Origin: Pontibacter qinzhouensis
Lineage (GTDB): Bacteria; Bacteroidota; Bacteroidia; Cytophagales; Hymenobacteraceae
DNA length: 56,865 nt
Direction: 5' to 3'
Assembly (NCBI RefSeq): GCF_008017455.1
Contig: NZ_VRTY01000033.1
Span: forward strand, 1 to 56,865
The notes under the pieces: model-generated
Databases searched by the model: none
What the model was told of the DNA's origin: nothing
The model's input: only the letters and a program-made list of their open reading frames with translations
Shown: one piece after another, positions 32,774-41,744 of the stretch
How the letters are laid out: each line of letters begins with the position of its first letter
How positions within the stretch are numbered: the stretch's first letter is position 1
Made by a program: the position numbers and the translations under genes

Positions 32774-33751
32774 CTATCTGTTCAGTAAGAATTGAAACTG
32801 CAGTTTTATGATCATCCAGTACAACAAAGGGCTTTTGTGTAACTCCAAAGCATGTGCTATCTGCACCTCTGCTACCTGCCGGTTATGTAGTTTACGCCAA
32901 AGCTCTTTGGCTATTTTAATACTGTAGCCAGCATAATACCTTTTTGATTTTTGTAAGATATGCTGTTTTTTCTCGTCCGGGAGGTGTTCCTGAATCAGCA
33001 TCATGGCCTGTAGCAGGTCTTGCAGGTGTTCGCCTGTTAGAAATTTGCTGCCCGATATAGAGGCTTCGTGTTTGCGGTAATCTGCCAGCATGTCGGGAGT
33101 ATAGGCTACCGGGAAATGGCGTGCTATCCGTACCCACATTTCCCAGTCTTCGCCATACTCAACCCCGAAAAAGCCGCCTAATTTCTCATACACTTTCCGG
33201 CGAACGGTCATAGCCACATATTGTATGTGCTGGCGCTCTCCTATGGTTAGGAGCCAGTTCTTTAATATGCCGTCGCGGCGCATTTCGGGGGTTTTGTGGT
33301 AAACTTTGCGGCCTGCCTCGTTAATGCAGCTGTAGCGGCAAAAGGCAGCTCCTGCATCTGGGTATTTGGTTAGCAGGTCTTCCATTTTGCTGTAATACCC
33401 TTCCCTTATAAGATCGTCGCCGTGCAGCAGGTGTACCAGGTCGCCTGTGGAGCGGTTAAGGCAGGTTTCGAAATTTAAAAGGCTGCCAACATTCTTCTCC
33501 TGCCTGAAATACTTAATCCGTCCTTTGCCTATGCTTAGCACAAGCGCTTCTACGTCGGTGTCTGTGCTGGCATCGTCTACAACCTCTATCTGCATCTGGT
33601 GTTCGGGTATTTGCTGGGCCAGTACGCTCTGTAGGGTCTCTGGCAAAAACTGTGAGCAGTTATAGACCGGAATCATAACAGACCAGCGAGGTCTTGAGCC
33701 GTGAGGTGGCAGCGGCTGTATTGGTGGCGGAGCAGACGGAATATAGGCCAT
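32774..33751 (-). CDS. Family 2 glycosyltransferase
   Basis: 325 residues. GT2 motifs: WSVMIPVYNCSQFLPETLQS (~24-43), QIEVVDDASTDTDVEAL (~55-71), and GDLVHLLHGDDLIREGYY (~106-123) with the D-x-D-like HGDD. GVEYGEDWEMWVRIARHFPV (~196-215) holds the ED-x-W acceptor-side motif of the family. No transmembrane helix is seen. It is the first gene of the two-gene GT2 unit; 128 bp upstream begins element copy 11. Together with the GT2 at 31670 it may extend or decorate the polysaccharide made by the cluster 8 kb away (inference). Confidence 0.88.
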   Translation of the reverse strand: MAYIPSAPPPIQPLPPHGSRPRWSVMIPVYNCSQFLPETLQSVLAQQIPEHQMQIEVVDDASTDTDVEALVLSIGKGRIKYFRQEKNVGSLLNFETCLNRSTGDLVHLLHGDDLIREGYYSKMEDLLTKYPDAGAAFCRYSCINEAGRKVYHKTPEMRRDGILKNWLLTIGERQHIQYVAMTVRRKVYEKLGGFFGVEYGEDWEMWVRIARHFPVAYTPDMLADYRKHEASISGSKFLTGEHLQDLLQAMMLIQEHLPDEKKQHILQKSKRYYAGYSIKIAKELWRKLHNRQVAEVQIAHALELHKSPLLYWMIIKLQFQFLLNR

Positions 33752-33878
33752 TGTAAATCAGAAAAAGTAAGTAGTAGAACCTAACCTCAGATCAAATTTC
33801 AAGTTCGGTCTTGAGGTGCAACAAAAGGCTAAAACAAAATCTTATTACACGGCAATAACCTGCCGTGCCCTAAAAATG

Positions 33879-33935
33879 AATTATTCAAATGAAAATGCCC
33901 TTCCGAATGTGTTTTTGTCAGTTTTATATCAAGGG
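33879..33935 (-). repeat. 56-bp dispersed element, copy 11 (57 bp)
   Basis: On the minus strand begins CCCTTGAT, core CATTCGGAAGGGC, ends ATTTTCATTTGAATAATT. It forms a head-to-head pair with copy 12 (5' ends facing each other across 54 bp). Confidence 0.88.
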
Positions 33936-33989
33936 CCGTGTAAAACGCCAGGTCTTATCTTCTGCAACAGGTAATGTGCGGCTCCCCGG

Positions 33990-34045
33990 CCCTTGGCTAT
34001 TTTAAGTAAAAAAGCTTGCGGAAGGCAGATTTTATTAGCAGAATT
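33990..34045 (+). repeat. 56-bp dispersed element, copy 12
   Basis: Begins CCCTTGGC, core GCTTGCGGAAGGC, ends ATTTTATTAGCAGAATT. More diverged 3' end (GCAGAATT). Confidence 0.82.
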
Positions 34046-34851
34046 TATATACTGTTACAGTTGCTGGTTTATTTGCCGGCACCTTATATATTAAAATAAC
34101 TATATTTTTGCGGCTTTAACCTGTTTTTCTATGTAAGGTAAAACAGGTCTTTTTGGTAAAGCTGTTATAATAAATCAGCAACTACGAATTAAAAACCCTG
34201 TTGACAATGCTCTTGAATAAGTTATTATAGCGCCTCTTGCAATATTTTAATTCTTGCAATCTAACTTGGCGAAGCCCCTTAGCAAACGCTGTTTACAGTT
34301 TTTACCTGCTGAATTACTAAATATTGGAAAGAACTTACTTACAGTTTAGCAAACCGGCTGCAGGTTATGTTTCTGGCATTAGGGGTTGAAGCTGCATAAC
34401 CGGGTAAGAAGACTAATATAATGAATAATTATACGAATAAAAAAATAAAAATTATGTTTTATTTAAGTTTTAATAATATGCTATAGTAATTAAGTCTTTA
34501 GTTAAGTAAAAAGAGCCATAGTGTTTCGGTTATAAATGGTGTGTTAACCTATCTGAATTCGAAATTTCACTGCCATCTCTTGCAGGGCACACAATGCAGA
34601 GAACAACACAAAAGACCATTTTTTATCCTGTTTTAGCCGGCGTTTTAACTTTTCGGAATTCGAAATTGCATGGTTTCGGGAAGCAGGACACAGGAATTTT
34701 TTTGATCGTTCTGTTGAAATTGAATAAATCAGGATTTGATTCTGAGCTTTGTTTGCTAGTGCGAGCTGGTAGCACCTGCTTTTATGCAACTCATAACTTG
34801 AGGTAAGCAAAATCAGGTAGTTAAGAGTTGATGCTTTAGCCCAAAGGCCCA

Positions 34852-34876
34852 TAGCCGTCAGGCTAAGCTTTTTCTT
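34852..34876 (+). terminator. Weak orphan terminator-like hairpin
   Basis: TAGCC (34852-34856) and GGCTA (34861-34865) with loop GTCA, followed by AGC and TTTTTCTTTTA. There is no recognised + strand gene upstream, so it is either chance or the end of an unrecognised transcript. Confidence 0.3.
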
Positions 34877-35114
34877 TTACGTCACTGCCATCATAATCTG
34901 TACTGCCTGCCTTTGCCGGGTGTTTTCACCGGCAAGAAAGGGTCGCTATAAGCCAGAGCAGCTATCCAGGTTCTACAGACACGGAGCGCTTTCTGCTGAC
35001 AAAGAGCAAACAGCCCAGAGGTTATCAATTGTCGATATGCCTGTTGGTGAGAACACACAAAAGGTGCGAACGGAGCAGATTTTATAGCTGGTATCGCCCT
35101 TCCCCTGACGGCTA

Positions 35115-35169
35115 TAGGTTAATGGCCCCTGATACGAGCTACAAGATCGCACCAGGGGCCATTAACCTA
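35115..35169. terminator. Perfect 17-bp inverted repeat downstream of the phytase gene
   Basis: TAGGTTAATGGCCCCTG (35115-35131) pairs with CAGGGGCCATTAACCTA (35153-35169), loop of 21 nt. It is 120 bp beyond the stop of the minus-strand phytase gene and would be its terminator, though no T-run follows on either strand. Confidence 0.55.
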
Positions 35170-35288
35170 CAAAATCAGCTTTTAAAGAAGTACTTTTATA
35201 CTATAGAGAACTTAAAGAGTAATATCAGTACTGACTAAACCTAGGAGGCAGCTGATGTTCAAGAATAATTTTCTTTAGCAAATACTTT

Positions 35289-38200
35289 TTACCTGTTAAG
35301 CATAAGCCGCACAGATTTAGTGCCTTGCGCCGATTGCAGCCTTACAATATAGAGCCCGTTAGAGAGTCCTTCTCCCGATACTTCTGCTGTATGCTGCTTT
35401 CCTGCCTCGGCTGTACCCTGGAGTACCTTGTTTACCTGCGCGCCTTTGCTGTCGTAAAGGGTTATGCTGTAGGCACCGCCATCGCGTAGCACAAATTGTA
35501 TAGTTGCTGTGCTATAAAACGGATTAGGGTACAGTAGCAGGTGCTGAGCAAGTTCAGGCTGCCGCAACGTCTCCTGTTCCAGATCCGGTACATCAACAAG
35601 GTCTTCGGTGGTTGTGTCGGTAGCAGAGGGGCCGGGTACAGGCAGCTTTGTGAGCGCCAGTATTTCGGAGGCGCTGAGGGCTATGTTGTAGACCCTGACT
35701 TCGTCTAAGGTTCCTTTCAAGTTTTTGCTGCCATCGCTCTCTGCCCCTATGCCAAGCGGCAGGGTGTTAGTGGCTATGGCTGGCGGGTTGCTGAATTCCT
35801 TAGCACTGTTCTCAATGCCATTAATGTAGATTCTGGCAACACGCCCATCATAGGTAGCGGCAATATGCATCCAGGTACGGCCGTTCCTGGGGTAAGAGGT
35901 CGAGGAGTTAACTCGGTATTTATCTTTAGCAGAGGCTTGGTTAAACCGGAAAAATACTTTTCCGTTGCTGGCTAAAGAAAGTTCGTAGCCATCTTTTTCG
36001 CCATTTACGGCTTTCTTTATAATATATTGTGTAGTTCTCTCCTCAGGTTTAACCCAGGCGGCCAGCGTAATGGTCTCTGTAATGTTAAGGGACGGCGCAT
36101 GAGGTGCCCTGACGTGCTGGTTTGAACGGTAAAGCCTTAGAGCCAAGCCACTGATGCCTTCTTCCCAGGCAGGGTTTCCGGTTGAAGTGGCATTGTTACC
36201 ATTGCCCGAAGCATCGAGCAGTAATCTGCCAGACCCTTCATCCAGTTCCCAATAGCCTGCCAGTGTGCCTGCCAGTATGCCTGCCGTGGTGGTAAAGCTC
36301 CTGATAGCTGACCAACTGCTGCTATCGGTGCTGTTCATGGCCCTTACCCGCCAGAAATAAGTGGTCTCGATTTGTAAGCTGGTAGTTTGTGTAGAAGTTA
36401 CAGTAAGGTTGCTTTCTTCAAATGCTACGTTTTCAAACTCTTCGTCTAAAGCAAGCTGTAATTGGTAGGCATCGGCTCCTGCCGTAGAGCGCCAGCTAAA
36501 CGTTGGCGAAACAGGCACATTGCCAGCAAGGTCTGCCGGTGCTACCAGAGCAGGTGGAGGAAGCTCAACAGAGGAAACAGGCAAGGTAGTAAAGCTCCAT
36601 ACGCCTGACCAGTCGGATGTTTGTGTAGCAGTTTGAGCCCTTACTCGCCAGAAATATGCAGTGCTGGGCTCTAACTCGCTGATTTGCACTGCCGTATCAG
36701 TAAGTGCTGCCTGGTCATATACAGTTGCTGAAAAATCGAACCTCCCCGATACCTGTACCTGGTAAGTTGCCTCATTTTCTAATGAGTACCAGGTTAGCAC
36801 AGGAGTTACAGGCACCCGTGTGGCACCATCTGCAGGAGAAGCAAGCGCAGGAACCAGTGTGGCAGCAATAGTGGTAAAGCGCCTTACCGATGACCAACTG
36901 CTGCTGTCGGTGCTGTTCATAACCCTTACCCGCCAAAAGTAGGTAGTACTGTAAGCCAGGCTGCTCGCCTGCAGGGTGGTAGTCGCTATTTCATCTTCCT
37001 CAAATTCAACATCCTGAAAATTATCGTCTGAAGCAATTTGTAGCTGGTAGGTATCGGCTCCTGCTGCAGCGCGCCAGCTAAAAGTAGGTGTAACAGATAC
37101 CTCGGCAGCCAGGTTGGCCGGCGACAACAGGATTGGCGTGGTGAGCTCTGGGCGTGGTGGAGCTATGGTAGTAAAACTCCAAACCGATGACCACGCGCTG
37201 TTCTGCGCTGCCTGTACTGCCCGCACCCGCCAGTAAAACACACTGCTGTAGGCCAGGTTGCTCAGCTGCAGCGAGTTTGCCGATCTCACACTTTGGTTTA
37301 GAACAGTGGTAGAAAAATCTGCTCTGGAAGAAACCTGTACCTGGTAAGCATCTGCACCCTGTACTGTTTGCCAGTTCAACAAAGGTGCTATGGGTAGGCT
37401 GGTGCTGCCATTAGCCGGAGCGCTCAATTGGGGCGCATTAATATTTGTATTTGGAGGCTCCACCTTCAGGTCGTTTCCGGCAATGTCTTCCCAGCGGTAT
37501 AAATGAAAAGTTCTGTCGGTAGACATGGCTACAAAAACACCGTTGGGAAAGTGCGGTAATATAGGGTAATTCAGCAATTCAGAGCCATCGCTTTCCCGGG
37601 CCTGCACCGGTACCACCTTTACAACCGGATGGCTATGCGGATTGCCCCCGGAGCCTTCGCGCGGGAACACCTGAAACCTGTTGGCTCCCTGGTCCGATAC
37701 GAGAATGTAGCCAGTACCATCAGCTATTTTATAGATAGAAATGCCTTCGTGGTCTTCCCTGAACCCGGTTGTGCCGAAGAGTGCCAGCTCTTCATTTCCT
37801 TTTTCAGGATCTGCATAATATTTCCGGACACCTTCTTTTTCATCTGAGTAATAGATATAGCCTAGTTCTGCATCTACGGCTATAGATTCAATTTCCTGCC
37901 GGCCACTGTACTTGCCAAACTTCCTGACAACTGTTGCTTTCACATTTCCGCGGCCATCGTCTTCCAGAAGGTATTGCCAGAGGTAGGTGCCATTGGTGGG
38001 CCCGGCTTTTCGGCTTACAATAGCATATAACCTGTTGCTACCTACAGGCTGGTAAAGCGCAATGCCCATGGGGGCGCGATAGTCAGTAGAGGTTTCTCCT
38101 TCAAAAACCGCTATACCGCCGTTATCTATGGGTTGCATGTCGGGCACGGAGAAAATGCGTAGCCTGTTCCCCAGCCGCTCAGTTACAACGGCTATGTCTA

Positions 38201-38537
38201 CTTTACGGCCCTGCAGTGCCATGCCATAGGCTATATCTACATTGTTAGGACGTCTTAAATTCCGGACTGTTTTATCAGCTATTATTTTCCCTTGCATGTT
38301 AAACACATACAGCGCCCCATCCTCTTCTTTGTCTGTGCCTAAAATCAGGCTTTCAGATGGGTTGTTCTTATTAAGCCAGATGGCAGGGTCGTCTGAGTCG
38401 TTTGCTACCCGCTCCGAAATAAAGGCAGGCGCCACCACTCCTTGTGCCCAGACATTTGCAGTACATACCACCCCAATAAGAACTGTTGCAAAGCAGCGGA
38501 GAAAGAGAAAACAGCAGGAATTGTTCACTTGTTGCAT
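35289..38537 (-). CDS. T9SS-exported beta-propeller phytase with four fibronectin-III-like repeats and LamG
   Basis: 1082 residues. After a signal peptide (cleavage near AQG, residue 32) comes a phytase domain (~35-355): VANDSDDPAIWLNKNNPSES, GTDKEEDGALYVFNMQGK, VVTERLGNRLRIFSV, GRQEIESIAVDAELGYIYYS, REDHEGISIYKI and YILVSDQGANRFQVF, matching the six-bladed BPP phytases that hydrolyse phytate with Ca2+. Four ~90-95-residue fibronectin-III-like repeats follow (~366, ~466, ~561, ~659), each with YQVQVSS/YQLQ and YFWRVRA cores. A LamG domain (~756-957, GYWELDEGSGRLLLDASGNG) and a T9SS sorting domain (~997-1082, LLLYPNPFYSTATIQF) end the protein. The phytase fold with this many repeats is unusual; catalysis is inferred from motifs only. 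An upstream phosphatase-like gene 4 kb away suggests a phosphorus-scavenging theme (inference). Confidence 0.87.
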   Translation of the reverse strand: MQQVNNSCCFLFLRCFATVLIGVVCTANVWAQGVVAPAFISERVANDSDDPAIWLNKNNPSESLILGTDKEEDGALYVFNMQGKIIADKTVRNLRRPNNVDIAYGMALQGRKVDIAVVTERLGNRLRIFSVPDMQPIDNGGIAVFEGETSTDYRAPMGIALYQPVGSNRLYAIVSRKAGPTNGTYLWQYLLEDDGRGNVKATVVRKFGKYSGRQEIESIAVDAELGYIYYSDEKEGVRKYYADPEKGNEELALFGTTGFREDHEGISIYKIADGTGYILVSDQGANRFQVFPREGSGGNPHSHPVVKVVPVQARESDGSELLNYPILPHFPNGVFVAMSTDRTFHLYRWEDIAGNDLKVEPPNTNINAPQLSAPANGSTSLPIAPLLNWQTVQGADAYQVQVSSRADFSTTVLNQSVRSANSLQLSNLAYSSVFYWRVRAVQAAQNSAWSSVWSFTTIAPPRPELTTPILLSPANLAAEVSVTPTFSWRAAAGADTYQLQIASDDNFQDVEFEEDEIATTTLQASSLAYSTTYFWRVRVMNSTDSSSWSSVRRFTTIAATLVPALASPADGATRVPVTPVLTWYSLENEATYQVQVSGRFDFSATVYDQAALTDTAVQISELEPSTAYFWRVRAQTATQTSDWSGVWSFTTLPVSSVELPPPALVAPADLAGNVPVSPTFSWRSTAGADAYQLQLALDEEFENVAFEESNLTVTSTQTTSLQIETTYFWRVRAMNSTDSSSWSAIRSFTTTAGILAGTLAGYWELDEGSGRLLLDASGNGNNATSTGNPAWEEGISGLALRLYRSNQHVRAPHAPSLNITETITLAAWVKPEERTTQYIIKKAVNGEKDGYELSLASNGKVFFRFNQASAKDKYRVNSSTSYPRNGRTWMHIAATYDGRVARIYINGIENSAKEFSNPPAIATNTLPLGIGAESDGSKNLKGTLDEVRVYNIALSASEILALTKLPVPGPSATDTTTEDLVDVPDLEQETLRQPELAQHLLLYPNPFYSTATIQFVLRDGGAYSITLYDSKGAQVNKVLQGTAEAGKQHTAEVSGEGLSNGLYIVRLQSAQGTKSVRLMLNR

Positions 38538-40152
38538 ACATATTTGATTTAAGGTTTATAAAGACTGAAATAGCAAGAGCTGCCTGTAAGAAGATGCTTT
38601 TGTTTATAGTTAATCTATCGTAAATAGCCACCCTACCGGCAGCATATTATATAATGAACCTGAAGTGGTTGAAGGTCTGCTATACTGCATCAGGGCAGAC
38701 TGTCAGGTAAAGCAGATAGTATATGTTGTCTACATACAAAAAAGCTGTGACCACTCAAACATTAAGTTACTTGTTAGGTAAGCGTAGCGTGTAGGAAACA
38801 AAGCAGCAGTAAAAAACTCGGCACAAGGCAGGGTGCGCAGGTAGTGGCAGTATTTAAAGACCATACAACAATGCCTTAGGTGCAGTGTTTGTATGCTGGT
38901 CTCACCGGGAGGCTTAAGCAGGCTTATTATAGTATTAAATGCAGATTGGGTTGCGTTGGAGGGTGTATAATTTTGTTAACGGATGTTAATTAATTGTTAA
39001 GCCCCTAATTAAACCTGTAAGATAATGGACACGCTTGATGTTGCAGCCGAGGATTAGCTGTTAGAATGCTTAAATGTCTAAAATATAAAGCGTTGAGTTA
39101 ATTATGAGATTCTCTAACAGAAACAGATTATAACCTGCTCGGGTAAAGGCGAGGCAGTTGCCTGTTGTAGCGGGGTTGTGGCGTAGTTAGCTGCTCTAGT
39201 TACTAAGGCTTTTGAAGGAGTTAGAATAGCTACTTTGCTTTGTAACCGGAATATTATCACAACCAATATCTGCTTTACTATAAAATAAAATTTATATAGG
39301 CCTGATATTGAGTAAGATAAAATATTGTATACAGAGGGATTGAATCTAATCTCAAGCTAATCAGTATACTATTACAAGAATAAATTAAATTTTTTTACTT
39401 TATTATTACTTGAATATTAAGGAAAGTATTGTATATTACACTAAATTTAGAGTAGCAATACTAGCTTAATGCTTCTCAGACGAGGAGCATTTAAATATTT
39501 ACTACCCATTTCTTAAGTTGCGATCCCGGTGTTTAGTCTGACAGTGCTGCCATCAAATGCAGTCGTGTATAAGAGTCAGGTCTATTGTATCTTGTGAGTT
39601 GAATTTGCCAATTCGAGTACCACATTATTCTATGTAAGATTCTTCAAACCAAAACTTAATAAACATATGTTGCCAGGCCCTCCACAAATAAAATGCGCAT
39701 TACTGTCGTAGCAAATAGCTTATTGGCAATAGCTTATAGCATACGCTAACTGCTTGTAAACTAATAGTTATTAAATGCTAAGACAGCCTTCCCAACGACT
39801 GATGATAAACTCATTCAGTGTTAATACAAAGCTGATTAGGAAAGAATAGTGGTTAAAACAACAGCATGCAATTATTAATAAAAGGAAAAACCATTTATTG
39901 TAATAGATGCATATTAAAGCTACTGCTATACAGCTTTTGCCAGAGTAAATTATTCATATATTATAATTGATTAATATCAATTTGGGATAAATATACAATT
40001 ATTTAGTTGATTTGTGCCAAAATGGGATTTTAAAACTAGTTACCATAGTTAATTGAATCTTATTGTTTTAAAATATAGTTAATTTAATATATGGATGCTG
40101 CGTTTTATAGATGCAGCTGAAACGATGCATGTACGTAATTAAACTAAACACT
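38538..40152. other. 1.6-kb non-coding stretch between divergent genes
   Basis: Between the phytase (-) and the initiating transferase (+). Composition turns strongly AT-rich from about 38940. I find no gene, element copy or strong hairpin here; it presumably contains two promoters and perhaps regulatory sequence for the polysaccharide locus. The longest open readings are short and unremarkable. Confidence 0.6.
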
Positions 40153-41583
40153 ATGATTAGGTTAAGGTCAAAACTGCCGAATCTCTTTTTAGGTGGAGAG
40201 ATGCTTTCACTCATTATTACTTTTTTTATAGCAGTTTTTCTATTTAATAATAATATCTACAGGCAATCTGAATGGCTTATTTTTTTTGGTATGTTGGTGC
40301 TCTGGCTCTCTATTGGGTATTGGCAGAAGCATCATGCGGTAAAGCTATATAGCAGGCAAAGCCACAGGCTTTACACGTTCCTGAAAGCTTATGTGCTACT
40401 TATTGCCTTTGCAGCTTTTCTGTTTCTGCTTTTCCCTTTACAGGAGCCAGCCAGAAATGTAGTAGCTGCTATAATAGTTGCTTTTCCGTTACTCACCGTT
40501 CCGCTTAATTTTCTGCTGATGGCACTAATCGCTAATCCGGAACCAGCCGCACAGGCGAGTGCTCCTGAAGTATCCCAAAAGAAGCCTGAAATTGATAAGC
40601 ACATAAAGTATATCCTGGTTGCCGGTACTGGTAACCTAGCCGAGAGCGTGGAAAGGCATATTTATACGCACCAAAAACCAGGGTTCGAAGTAAAGGGTTT
40701 TATTCATTGCAAAAAGAACGATGAGTGCTTTGTAGCTAAAAGCAAGGTAGTAAGCGACCTGAAACACATACACGAGTATTTAAAAGAAAACCTGATAGAT
40801 GAGATTGTGATTGCCCTGCCGGTAAACCGGTACAAAAAGATTAAGAATATTCTGGCTGCAGCAGACTATTTCGGTGTTCGGGTAAAATTTATTCCGGATT
40901 ATAAAGGCTTATTTGGCAACAGCTATAAAATGACGCGCTATGGCGAGCTTGATGCCGTAAATGTACGGCAGCTGCCACTGGACGAAACCTTTTCTTTTGC
41001 TCTTAAAAACAGTTTCGATAAGTTATTTTCGGCTATAGCGCTGGTCTTGCTATCGCCGGTATTTTTAGTAATTGCCGTTTTAATTAAGCTCGACTCCCCT
41101 GGTCCGGTTTTCTATTGCCCCATACGTGTTGGCAGAGCTGGCAGGCCCTTCAGGGTATTTAAATTCAGGAGCATGTGCGAGAGCGACCATGTGGCTGCCG
41201 GGGCTCTCTCGACTCAGAAAAATGACCCTAGAATTACAAAACTCGGGCGGATTCTAAGAAAATACAGCCTCGATGAATTGCCTCAGTTCCTGAACGTTTT
41301 GCTGGGAAATATGAGCGTGGTAGGGCCAAGGCCACACAGAAGCTACCTGAACCAGCAATTGCAGGAGAGTGTAGATAAGTACATGATCAGGCACTACTTT
41401 AAACCAGGCATTACGGGCTGGGCACAGGTTAACGGCTGGCGCGGACCAACCGAAACAGCCGAACAGCGTACCCAGCGTACCCAGCACGATATCTGGTACA
41501 TGGAAAACTGGTCGCTCTGGCTTGATATTAGAATTATATACAAGACCATTTTTAGCAGGAAAGTACATAAGTCAGCATTCTAA
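40153..41583 (+). CDS. Undecaprenyl-phosphate hexose-1-phosphate transferase (WcaJ/CpsE-like)
   Basis: 476 residues from ATG 40153 (MIRLRSKLPNLFLGGEML); an in-frame ATG at 40111 would add 14 residues that look unlike the family start. Four or five transmembrane helices occupy residues ~10-140, then a Rossmann-like CoA_binding_3 domain (~155-275; ILVAGTGNLAESVERHIY, VKGFIHCKK). The catalytic bacterial sugar transferase domain spans ~286-476: KLDSPGPVFYCPIRVGRAGR, FRVFKFRSMCESD, LGRILRKYSLDELPQFLNV, MSVVGPRPHRSYL and KPGITGWAQVNGWRGPTET. It starts repeat-unit assembly by linking a sugar-1-phosphate to undecaprenyl phosphate at the inner membrane. It is the first visible gene of the polysaccharide locus and is followed by a strong hairpin. 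Confidence 0.9.
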   Translation: MIRLRSKLPNLFLGGEMLSLIITFFIAVFLFNNNIYRQSEWLIFFGMLVLWLSIGYWQKHHAVKLYSRQSHRLYTFLKAYVLLIAFAAFLFLLFPLQEPARNVVAAIIVAFPLLTVPLNFLLMALIANPEPAAQASAPEVSQKKPEIDKHIKYILVAGTGNLAESVERHIYTHQKPGFEVKGFIHCKKNDECFVAKSKVVSDLKHIHEYLKENLIDEIVIALPVNRYKKIKNILAAADYFGVRVKFIPDYKGLFGNSYKMTRYGELDAVNVRQLPLDETFSFALKNSFDKLFSAIALVLLSPVFLVIAVLIKLDSPGPVFYCPIRVGRAGRPFRVFKFRSMCESDHVAAGALSTQKNDPRITKLGRILRKYSLDELPQFLNVLLGNMSVVGPRPHRSYLNQQLQESVDKYMIRHYFKPGITGWAQVNGWRGPTETAEQRTQRTQHDIWYMENWSLWLDIRIIYKTIFSRKVHKSAF

Positions 41584-41626
41584 TTATAACACCCTCCTGG
41601 CCCAAAAGCATTTTACAGGAAGCTAA

Positions 41627-41665
41627 CATCGCGCCTGCTGCTTGTATTTAGCAGCAGGCGCGATG
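41627..41665 (+). terminator. GC-rich hairpin after the WcaJ-like gene
   Basis: CATCGCGCCTGCTGC (41627-41641) pairs with GCAGCAGGCGCGATG (41651-41665), 15 bp perfect, loop TTGTATTTA. It lies 43 bp after the stop. No T-run follows, so it may attenuate instead of ending transcription towards the beta-helix gene. Confidence 0.65.
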
Positions 41666-41744
41666 CTATAGAACAACACCTGCTTCAGCACCAGCACCCT
41701 AACAAACTTATAGTGGCAACCTACTATCACCACTTACCTAGAAT

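Larger units (their letters stand above)
33752..35288. other. 1.5-kb non-coding stretch
   Basis: Contains element copies 11 (-) and 12 (+) in the first 300 bp, AT-rich sequence around 34080-34540, a 12-bp direct repeat GAATTCGAAATT at 34555-34566 and 34656-34667, a small hairpin TAGCC/GGCTA at 34852-34865 followed by TTTTTCTTTTA, a 17-bp perfect inverted repeat at 35115-35169 and AAGAATAATT at 35261-35270 that may be an element relic. ORFs at 34544-34852 (-) and 34594-34806 (+) have no recognisable protein. Confidence 0.65.

Noticed and set aside
34544..34852. 102-codon minus-strand ORF in the 1.5-kb gap
   Set aside because: Composition is unremarkable, no family pattern or start signal; overlaps an equally open + reading.
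35215..35270. A possible extra element copy ending AAGAATAATT
   Set aside because: The 3' end and CCTAGGAGGC fit loosely, but the CCCTTG end is absent and the match is too weak to count.
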